12,777 nucleotides of DNA from an uncultured Eubacteriales bacterium (GTDB taxonomy: Bacteria > Bacillota > Clostridia > UBA1381 > UBA9506), in contig UQYH01000070.1 in the NCBI GenBank assembly GCA_900545185.1, positions 1-12,777 of the forward strand, in the 5' to 3' direction. The notes under the pieces are model-generated. The model searched no databases, was not told the DNA's origin, and saw nothing but the letters and a program-made list of their open reading frames with translations. The position numbers and the translations under genes are program-made. The stretch's first letter is position 1. Every line of letters begins with the position of its first letter. Shown here piece after piece: positions 7,784 to 12,777 of this stretch.

Positions 7784-8794
7784 ATGAGTAACAAGGTATA
7801 TAAAATTGCATTAATCGGCTGCGGCCGCATGGGCGCAGCACATTTGGAAAACCTCTATTGCAAAAGCAATATTCAAATTCAATATGTTTGCGATACGGAT
7901 GCATGCCGCGCAAACCAATTTGCGAAACAGTTTAACGCCGCCTTTGCGGAAACAGACTGGAGAACCGTTGTTTCCGCAAAGGATGTGGATATTGTCATTA
8001 TTGCAACGCCGCCGACAGCACATTTGACCATTGTATCGGCCTGCCTGCAAAACGGCAAGCATGTGCTGTGCGAAAAGCCGATTGCCACCAATTATCAGGA
8101 CGGTGCCGAGGCCGTACGGCTGATTAAAGCCCATCCGGAATGTAAGGTATTAATCGGGTATATTTTGCGTCATAACAAAACATATCAGACCGTTGCGAAA
8201 ATGATACAAGAAGGCGCCATCGGTTCACCCATCGTGATGCGCATGACGCAAAATCATCACACCATGAACTGGAAACGCTATTTAAATTTAATTTGCGAAA
8301 CCTCCCCGATTATCGACTGCGGCGTACATTATGTGGACGTGATGCGTTGGTTTACGGGCGAGGAGGTGCAGTCCGTTAACGGCATCGGCAGCAAAACAGA
8401 GGCCGATGTGCCGGAGGGCAAGTATAATTACGGCCTGATTACGGTGCGCATGTCGGGCGGCTCCATCGGCTATTACGAGGCCGGTTGGAGCAATACCATC
8501 GCCGCCGATAACGTAAAGGAGTTTGTCGGCCCGCGCGGACGGATTCGGATTATTCTGCAAAACGCACGCCATGAAAATCAAGAAGAAGGCGATTTGATTG
8601 AATATTACACCTATCCCGAAAAGGTATATCATACCATAAATGTGCTTTGCAAACGCAAACCGACGGATGATCAAATGGATGCCTTGATTGATATGATAGA
8701 AAACAACACAAACGGTTCGCCCACCATTGACGACGTATGGAAAAGCTTTCAAACCGTTTTGGAGGCAGACCGAAAAATTGTTGAAGGTTTATAG
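7784..8794 (+). CDS. Gfo/Idh/MocA family oxidoreductase (inositol/sugar dehydrogenase-like)
   Basis: The 336-residue protein has a full Rossmann signature LIGCGRMGAAH (10-20), ATPPTAHL (74-81), CEKP (Glu97-Lys98-Pro99) and PIIDCGVHYVDVMRW with Asp178 and His182. It resembles inositol 2-dehydrogenase-like and glycoside 3-dehydrogenase-like members, but motif data cannot separate these. AAAGGTG (7767-7773) lies 10 bases before ATG. It is the third gene in the operon and its TAG stop is built into the ribosome site of the next gene. With two paralogues upstream, it could carry out a second redox step, or the reverse step that regenerates the cofactor. No damage is visible. Confidence 0.93.
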   Translation: MSNKVYKIALIGCGRMGAAHLENLYCKSNIQIQYVCDTDACRANQFAKQFNAAFAETDWRTVVSAKDVDIVIIATPPTAHLTIVSACLQNGKHVLCEKPIATNYQDGAEAVRLIKAHPECKVLIGYILRHNKTYQTVAKMIQEGAIGSPIVMRMTQNHHTMNWKRYLNLICETSPIIDCGVHYVDVMRWFTGEEVQSVNGIGSKTEADVPEGKYNYGLITVRMSGGSIGYYEAGWSNTIAADNVKEFVGPRGRIRIILQNARHENQEEGDLIEYYTYPEKVYHTINVLCKRKPTDDQMDALIDMIENNTNGSPTIDDVWKSFQTVLEADRKIVEGL

Positions 8795-8805
8795 GAGGAG
8801 TCATT

Positions 8806-9651
8806 ATGTATCAGTTTCCCATCGGCATTATGCTGGATTCGCTGCGCACCGATGCCGCATCCGCCATTCAAAAGGCTGCCGAGCTTGGCGCAAACGGCTT
8901 GCAAATGTATGCCACATCCGGTGAATTTGCGCCCGAAAACATGAGTGCGCAAAAACGCCGCGAGCTGCTGGATATGGTCAAATCGCACGGGCTTGTATTT
9001 TCTGCCCTGTGCGGCGATTTGGGGCAAGGCTTCGGCAACGCCGAACAAAACCCCGCCTTAATCGAAAAATCCAAACGGATTCTTGATTTGGCAAAGGATT
9101 TGGAAACAAATGTTGTTACAACGCACATCGGCGTTATTCCGTCCGATTGCAAACATCCGCGTTATGCGGTTATGCAGGCAGCCTGTGCCGAGTTAAGCCG
9201 CTATGCCGATTCTATAGACGCGCATTTTGCCGTAGAAACCGGCCCCGAACCGGCCGAAACACTGAAAAACTTTTTGGATTCTCTCGGTTCGCACGGTGTG
9301 GCCGTCAATTTAGACCCGGCCAACTTTGTTATGGTAACGGGTGATGATCCCGTCCGCGCTGTATACACCCTGCGTGACTATATTGTACATACCCACGCAA
9401 AAGACGGCATTAAGCTGGCAGACGGCGACCCCGAGGCCATTTACGGCGTAATTGAGGATGTCATTCAGGCCGGTGATTATTTCCGTGAGCTGCCCTTGGG
9501 CGAAGGGGACGTGCCCTTTGCGGATTATCTGCACGCGCTGGAGGATATTGGCTATCTCGGATTTTTAACCATCGAACGCGAGGTCGGCGAAAATCCTGCT
9601 CAGGATATTGCACTGGCCATAAAGTTTTTACATGCCCAAATGGGAGAATAA
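8806..9651 (+). CDS. Sugar phosphate isomerase/epimerase-like TIM-barrel protein (AP_endonuc_2 / xylose-isomerase-like)
   Basis: The 281-residue protein has the usual length and metal-binding layout of xylose-isomerase-like TIM barrels. The ligands are Glu144 in FAVETGPEP, Asp170 in AVNLDPANF, His195/His197 in VHTHAKDG and Glu257 in LTIEREVG, with the GEGDVPF loop (232-238) before the last strands. Relatives include inosose isomerases/dehydratases (IolE/IolI types), hydroxypyruvate isomerase, keto-sugar epimerases and the TIM-barrel subunit of C-glycoside deglycosidases. TAGGAGGAG, which includes the previous gene's stop, gives an ideal ribosome site 5-6 bases before ATG. As the last gene of the operon it would process the keto product made by the dehydrogenases. 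The exact reaction is not determinable here. Confidence 0.9.
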   Translation: MYQFPIGIMLDSLRTDAASAIQKAAELGANGLQMYATSGEFAPENMSAQKRRELLDMVKSHGLVFSALCGDLGQGFGNAEQNPALIEKSKRILDLAKDLETNVVTTHIGVIPSDCKHPRYAVMQAACAELSRYADSIDAHFAVETGPEPAETLKNFLDSLGSHGVAVNLDPANFVMVTGDDPVRAVYTLRDYIVHTHAKDGIKLADGDPEAIYGVIEDVIQAGDYFRELPLGEGDVPFADYLHALEDIGYLGFLTIEREVGENPAQDIALAIKFLHAQMGE

Positions 9652-9656
9652 AAAAC

Positions 9657-9691
9657 GCCCACGTGCATGCGGTAGCGGAATGTTCGTGGGC
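9657..9691 (+). terminator. Candidate terminator of the oxidoreductase operon
   Basis: The arms GCCCACG (9657-9663) and CGTGGGC (9685-9691) form a 7-bp stem 6 bases after the stop codon, followed by TGATTATTTA. The loop is long (21 bases) and the T tract is weak, so termination efficiency is uncertain. Confidence 0.5.
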
Positions 9692-9804
9692 TGATTATTT
9701 ATCTCAAAGCTACATAATTATGTACTAATACATTTTACTGCACTTTGCAAGGGTACATTTTCCCCCTTCGCAAACAAGTTTACATAATTACCATATATTT
9801 GCCC

Positions 9805-9833
9805 TTGCGGCGCATGGATTTTTATGTTATACT
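9805..9833 (+). promoter_or_regulatory. Sigma-A-type promoter of the SleB-like gene
   Basis: TTGCGG (9805-9810), a 17-base spacer and TATACT (9828-9833) with an upstream TG (extended -10) form a near-consensus promoter. Transcription would start near 9840, giving a leader of about 28 bases to ATG 9868. Upstream, between 9711 and 9790, lie a perfect palindrome TACATAATTATGTA (9711-9724), a second copy of TACATAATTA (9781-9790) and an imperfect hairpin (9745-9753 with 9764-9773). Confidence 0.8.
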
Positions 9834-9867
9834 GGGCACAACATTACTTTTGCAAGGGGTTAAGATC

Positions 9868-10713
9868 ATGAAACTGAAGCACTGGCTTGCGGCCGCCCTG
9901 TTTTGCTTTTCAACTGTTTTGCCGGTCGCAGCGGAAGAAACCATACAAACCGACACCCCGGTTACCATGACGGTAAATGACTGTTTGATCCAGACAGATG
10001 CAACGCCCTTTTTACACAAAGGCACAACCTATGTGCCGATTCGCTTCGTCAGCGAGGCACTTGGCGCGGACAGCGTTACATGGAACAGCAAAAACAATAC
10101 GGCTGTGATTGTACACGAAGGAGACACCATTACACTTGCCAAGGGGCAAAACGGCGCTTATATAAACGGAAAGTATGTGCCGATGACAAGCAGCGTTCAG
10201 CTGGTGGATGACCGATTGTTTGTGCCTGCACGCTTTGTTGCGGAAGCGTTGGGCTGCACGGTGGACTGGGTGTATGATACCTACACCGTGGCGATTACAA
10301 AACCCGGCGCGACTGTGCCGCAGGAACTGATTGCCGACCGCAGTTACACGGATGATGAAATTTACTGGCTTTCTAAAATCATTCACGCCGAAAGCCAAGG
10401 CGAGCCGATGGAAGGCAAAATTGCCGTTGCCAATGTCATTTTGAACCGTACGAAAAGCGACGACTATCCGAACACCATTTATGACGTTATTTTTGATACC
10501 AAACACGGTGTACAGTTTTCACCCATATTAAATGGCACCATTTATCATGACCCGTACGGTGACAGCATTATTGCCGCCAAGCGCGCGCTGGAAGGGGAAA
10601 ACCCCGTTGGGGACTGTTTATTTTTCTTAAATCCCAAGTCGGCAACAAGCTTTTGGATTACAAACAACCGAACCTTTTACACGACCATTCAAAACCACGA
10701 CTTTTATTTATAA
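9868..10713 (+). CDS. Secreted cell wall hydrolase: copper-amine-oxidase-N-like domain plus SleB (Hydrolase_2) domain
   Basis: The 281-residue protein starts at ATG 9868, preceded by AAGGGG. It has a signal peptide (MKLKHWLAAALFCFSTVLPVAA, cleavage near 22). Residues about 30-147 are a copper-amine-oxidase N-terminal-type stalk domain, with two copies of the pattern YVPIRFVSEALG (55-66) / LFVPARFVAEALG (118-130). Residues about 160-281 are a SleB/CwlJ-type Hydrolase_2 domain with the catalytic-type Glu175 in IIHAESQGEP and GKIAVANVILNR (183-194). Such enzymes cut peptidoglycan as lytic transglycosylases or amidases, often in spore cortex or wall remodelling. A longer frame exists upstream from a TTG at 9745 but lies before the promoter. 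It is a separate transcription unit whose stop overlaps the end of the convergent HAD gene. Confidence 0.92.
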   Translation: MKLKHWLAAALFCFSTVLPVAAEETIQTDTPVTMTVNDCLIQTDATPFLHKGTTYVPIRFVSEALGADSVTWNSKNNTAVIVHEGDTITLAKGQNGAYINGKYVPMTSSVQLVDDRLFVPARFVAEALGCTVDWVYDTYTVAITKPGATVPQELIADRSYTDDEIYWLSKIIHAESQGEPMEGKIAVANVILNRTKSDDYPNTIYDVIFDTKHGVQFSPILNGTIYHDPYGDSIIAAKRALEGENPVGDCLFFLNPKSATSFWITNNRTFYTTIQNHDFYL

Positions 10714-11529
10714 TTCGCCGCGCAAAACTTTAGAAATCGCCAGGGCCGCTCCGTCTGCATCGTTTGAAAGCGTTACGCAATCGGCTGCGGCCTTGGCTTC
10801 TTCTACCGCATTTTCCATAGCAACGCCCAGCCCTGCCCAGCGCAGCATGGCAGCGTCGTTTGCACCGTCCCCCAATGTCATAACATTCTCCCGTTCAATT
10901 CCCAAATGCTGTGCCAGCGCTGCCAGGCCGCTTGCTTTGCTCACCTTGGGGCTGCACAGCTCCAAATTATTGACAAATGCATTGGTATAGGCAAAGGCCG
11001 GGTGATGCAAAAACGGTTCCTGCCGCTTTTGCTTGTCATCCGCATCCCGAAAAAGGATGTGCAGCTTTTCGGCACAGCCCATATCACGAATGACTGCATA
11101 CAAATCCGGCACAACCGTTCTGGTTGCTTTAAACATCGGCACCTGGTCAGGTGCCATGCCCAATTCCTCCATATGATTATAGCTGTACGGCTCGGTATAT
11201 ACCCCATCACAATACACCTCGGTATATAATCCCATTGAAAGCGCCAGCTGCAGTTTTTCCAAAAAGGCGTCCTGCTCCGGCAGTTCCTTATAAATCACCG
11301 TATCGGCCTGCAAATCGCGCACAACGGCACCGTTAACGCCCACAACATACCGTGCGTCCAGCAGCGGCAAAAGCGGCTGCATTTCGCAAATATCGCGTCC
11401 TGTGGCAGGCACAAGCAAAATGCCCTGCGCCGCAGCCTGTGCAAGCGTCTTTTTTGTCACGTCCGAAAGTGTACCGCCCGTTTGCAGCAATGTATAGTCC
11501 AAATCGAATGCAATCATTTTAATATCCAT
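10708..11529 (-). CDS. Cof-type HAD-IIB family phosphatase
   Basis: The 273-residue cytoplasmic hydrolase carries all four HAD motifs: motif I FDLDYTLL (nucleophile Asp9, acid/base Asp11; Tyr instead of the common Gly after the second Asp), motif II PATGRD (Thr43), motif III Lys198 in VSKASGL, and motif IV GDGANDAAML (Asp221, Asp225). The central insertion (about 85-185) is a C2B cap, which places it in the Cof subgroup acting on sugar phosphates, flavin or pyridoxal phosphates. GGGAGG precedes ATG with good spacing. It has its own promoter (11565-11593), so it is not part of the oxidoreductase operon. It overlaps the SleB-like gene tail-to-tail by 6 bases and no terminator separates the two. 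The substrate is unknown. Confidence 0.92.
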   Translation of the reverse strand: MDIKMIAFDLDYTLLQTGGTLSDVTKKTLAQAAAQGILLVPATGRDICEMQPLLPLLDARYVVGVNGAVVRDLQADTVIYKELPEQDAFLEKLQLALSMGLYTEVYCDGVYTEPYSYNHMEELGMAPDQVPMFKATRTVVPDLYAVIRDMGCAEKLHILFRDADDKQKRQEPFLHHPAFAYTNAFVNNLELCSPKVSKASGLAALAQHLGIERENVMTLGDGANDAAMLRWAGLGVAMENAVEEAKAAADCVTLSNDADGAALAISKVLRGEL

Positions 11530-11564
11530 AGTTTCCTCCCGTTCGGCATTGCAAGTACATTCAT

Positions 11565-11593
11565 ATTATACTACAAAAATCAAAAATAAGCAA
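11565..11593 (-). promoter_or_regulatory. Promoter of the HAD phosphatase gene
   Basis: On the minus strand TTGCTT (11588-11593), a 17-base spacer and TATAAT (11565-11570) form a strong sigma-A promoter. Transcription would start near 11558, about 30 bases before ATG. The -35 box directly abuts the T tract of the upstream gene's terminator. Confidence 0.8.
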
Positions 11594-11633
11594 TAAAAAA
11601 CAGCTGCGGCAAACCATTGTCCGCCACAGCTGT
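11594..11633 (-). terminator. Rho-independent terminator of the DUF975-like gene
   Basis: On the minus strand a stem starting ACAGCTGTGGCGGAC pairs with GTTTGCCGCAGCTGT (15 bp with three G-U pairs) around a four-base AATG loop and runs straight into TTTTTT. It lies 24 bases after the stop codon of the membrane protein gene. Confidence 0.88.
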
Positions 11634-11656
11634 ATACTGTTTGTGATAAGAAAGCT

Positions 11657-12328
11657 TTACACAAATTCCGGTTCCGGCTCCTGCTCCTTGGCTTCGTCTT
11701 TTTTGTCGTAAAAATAGGCGCGGACAAGACCCGTGAATAAGGGAGAAAAGATGCCGACCACAATAGAGCCTAAAAGATAAAGCAATCCAAACAGTCTGCC
11801 GATAAAGGGGATGGCGGAAAACCCTGCAAGAACAAGCAAAACAAGTGTTACTGCAATACTGAATACAATATCCGCACAGAACATAGCGCTCTTTTTGCCG
11901 TATGTTTCGCGCATGGATTCACGCAGCGCTTCGGTAGACGAAAGCTCAGGGCGCGTAAACAAAATATACGGCGTGAAGGCATAGCTGTATGCTTTCACAA
12001 CGGCAATAACGGGGCCTGCAAGCGGAATCAATGCCCAAATGAAAACCCACAAATACATCCAGGCCATGCCGCCGGCAACGTGTGCAAAGTTTTTAAACCC
12101 GACAAAAAGCTGATCAGAGTTAACGCTTTTCCCGCGCAAACCCTCTAAGTAAATAAAGCTCATGCCTGCCGATAAGGTTAAAATGATGGGAATCCACACA
12201 ATCGGCAACAGAAAGCAAAATGCAATTGCCAGCAGAGCCAAAAGACCGCTCATCAGCGAAAGTCCCCACAGCACAAACGGTTTTTTGGCCAAAACCTGTA
12301 CTGCCTCTTTGTACGCGTTTAAAAACAT
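11657..12328 (-). CDS. DUF975-like integral membrane protein
   Basis: The 223-residue protein has about five hydrophobic segments (near 18-34, 36-60, 87-110, 150-170 and 180-203) and a strongly acidic cytoplasmic-type tail (DEAKEQEPEPEFV). The pattern LFVGFKNF (74-81), WALIPLAGPVIAVVKAYSYAFTPYIL (98-123) and a following ExxSSTEALRESMRET loop (129-142) is characteristic of DUF975 membrane proteins, whose function is not known. AAAGGTTG lies about 8 bases before ATG. It is a single-gene unit with its own promoter (12461-12489) and terminator (11594-11633). It shows no damage and no functional link to the sugar genes. Confidence 0.85.
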   Translation of the reverse strand: MFLNAYKEAVQVLAKKPFVLWGLSLMSGLLALLAIAFCFLLPIVWIPIILTLSAGMSFIYLEGLRGKSVNSDQLFVGFKNFAHVAGGMAWMYLWVFIWALIPLAGPVIAVVKAYSYAFTPYILFTRPELSSTEALRESMRETYGKKSAMFCADIVFSIAVTLVLLVLAGFSAIPFIGRLFGLLYLLGSIVVGIFSPLFTGLVRAYFYDKKDEAKEQEPEPEFV

Positions 12329-12460
12329 AAACCATCAACCTTTCTTGTATAAAATTTTGAATATTCAACACAAAATGTAAAATACGTTGTGATACCATTC
12401 TATGATCGAGCACAGGCAGGTATCCGTAAAGATTAAAAAGTATATGACTCCCCCACAAAC

Positions 12461-12489
12461 AGTATAGCATACCACGTGCGTTTTTGCAA
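12461..12489 (-). promoter_or_regulatory. Promoter and long leader of the DUF975-like gene
   Basis: On the minus strand TTGCAA (12484-12489), a 17-base spacer and TATACT (12461-12466) with an upstream TG (extended -10) form a near-consensus promoter. It implies a leader of about 125 bases (about 12454 to 12329). That leader holds a weak GATACC/GGTATC stem (12391-12396 with 12419-12424) and a possible second promoter nearer the gene. I recognise no riboswitch in it. Confidence 0.75.
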
Positions 12490-12525
12490 GAAAAATCGAC
12501 AAAATGTGAGCAGAATTTTACAGAA

Positions 12526-12676
12526 CCGAAGGATTTGTTTTATGAGATAAAGTGAAACATCTTACTGTCGCGTGATGCGAAATGAAATAAATCCACGCGC
12601 CGTAGGTGCATTTCACATTGCGCAGCAATATTTCACGTGCGAAGCACATTTCACAAATCCGAAGGATTTATTTCAC
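12526..12676 (+). repeat. Hairpin array with ATTTCAC spacers (unclassified repeat element)
   Basis: Four identical ATTTCAC units (12610-12616, 12630-12636, 12648-12654, 12670-12676) separate small hairpins: 12597-12609 (GCGCC-GTA-GGTGC), 12617-12629 (ATTGC-GCA-GCAAT), 12637-12647 (GTGC-GAA-GCAC) and 12655-12669 (AAATCC-GAA-GGATTT). Stems differ in sequence but all four plus-strand loops are GNA triloops. Upstream come opposite-sense copies GTGAAAC (12552-12558) and ATGAAAT (12582-12588), a TCGC/GCGA stem (12568-12580) and CCGAAGGATTT (12526-12536), repeated at 12659-12669. No gene lies inside. It fills the gap between the DUF975-gene promoter and the tRNA terminator. The ends of the element are uncertain. 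Confidence 0.8.
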
Positions 12677-12710
12677 TGAAAAAGCACTTGCATTTGCAAG
12701 TGCTTTTTCA
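12677..12710. terminator. Perfect 16-bp palindromic terminator downstream of tRNA-Glu
   Basis: The arms 12677-12692 and 12695-12710 are exact inverse complements with a two-base TT between them. The minus-strand reading starts immediately after the tRNA CCA end and finishes in a T run followed by CAGTG; the plus-strand reading also ends in TTTTT. It directly follows the fourth ATTTCAC unit, so it may be either the tRNA terminator or the last hairpin of the array, or both. Confidence 0.85.
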
Positions 12711-12777
12711 TGGTGACCCGTAAGGGAATCGAACCCTTGTTTCCGCCGTGAGAGGGCGGCGTCTTAACCGCTTGACC
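12711..12777 (-). tRNA. tRNA-Glu, anticodon CTC, 5' end cut by the window edge
   Basis: Read on the minus strand, the segment shows a D-arm region (GGTCAAGCGGTTAAGA) and an anticodon stem CCGCC/GGCGG around loop CTCTCAC, whose middle triplet is CTC (Glu, codon GAG). A T stem AAGGG/CCCTT with loop TTCGATT follows, then the acceptor 3' strand ACGGGTC, discriminator A and an encoded CCA ending at 12711. About the first 8-9 bases of the tRNA lie beyond the window. The identity matches clostridial tRNA-Glu genes well. Confidence 0.93.

Noticed and set aside
9745..9867. Longer SleB-like protein starting at TTG 9745
   Set aside because: The extension crosses the promoter and ribosome site, and it would bury the signal peptide that starts at 9868.
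42..11529. Kanosamine (ntdABC-like) pathway from aminotransferase, dehydrogenase and HAD phosphatase
   Set aside because: The three classes are present, but the HAD gene has its own promoter on the opposite strand with an unrelated hydrolase gene between. The aminotransferase is in another unit, and no specific motif links them.
12597..12676. CRISPR array
   Set aside because: The repeated unit is only 7 bases, and the intervening sequences are short palindromes of 11-15 bases rather than unique spacers. No cas genes are present.
12526..12710. Integron attC site or IS200/IS605 end
   Set aside because: Several hairpins in series rather than one attC-like fold, no RYYYAAC-type core recognised, and no integrase or TnpA/TnpB gene in the window. 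It is left as an unclassified element.

Overview
The window looks like a chromosomal segment of a low-to-mid G+C, gut-type Clostridia bacterium (Bacillota). Supporting signs are strong AGGAGG-type ribosome binding sites, sigma-A-type promoters, a maltose-type (CUT1) sugar transporter with no ATPase gene of its own, a SleB-type wall hydrolase of spore-former style, and a DUF975-type membrane protein. The genus cannot be fixed from sequence alone.

Layout: (1) 42-1349 (+) is a DegT/DnrJ/EryC1/StrS PLP aminotransferase. It converges on a sugar-uptake operon and shares a bidirectional terminator with it at 1378-1435. (2) 5540-1473 (-) is that operon, and it is visibly broken. It contains a GH39-like glycosidase start joined to a C-terminal NEW3/CBM9-like part with no catalytic barrel, a solute-binding protein without its N-terminal half or signal peptide, a permease interrupted by one in-frame TGA at a conserved Trp position, and one intact permease. 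(3) 5541-5790 is a divergent promoter region. The two promoters carry the same 10-base element at almost the same distance from their -10 boxes, which suggests one regulator for both arms. (4) 5791-9651 (+) is a compact intact operon of three Gfo/Idh/MocA oxidoreductases and one xylose-isomerase-like TIM-barrel protein, closed by a candidate terminator. (5) 9868-10713 (+) is a secreted copper-amine-oxidase-N-domain/SleB hydrolase with its own promoter. It ends 6 bases inside the end of a convergent Cof-type HAD phosphatase gene (11529-10708). (6) 12328-11657 (-) is a DUF975-like membrane protein with a strong promoter and a long leader. (7) 12526-12710 is an array of small hairpins separated by ATTTCAC, followed by a 16-bp palindromic terminator. 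(8) 12711-12777 is the 3' part of a tRNA-Glu(CTC) gene on the minus strand, cut by the window edge.

How the parts may work together (inference): the minus arm would have released and imported a glycoside or oligosaccharide. The plus arm would oxidise it to a keto-sugar and isomerise, epimerise or eliminate it, and the aminotransferase could act on a keto-sugar or keto-inositol. The enzyme set is intact while the import set carries several lesions, so the locus may be in decay, or the minus arm may be partly mis-assembled. The two least explained items are the shared divergent-promoter element and the hairpin array beside the tRNA, all four of whose plus-strand loops are GNA triloops.
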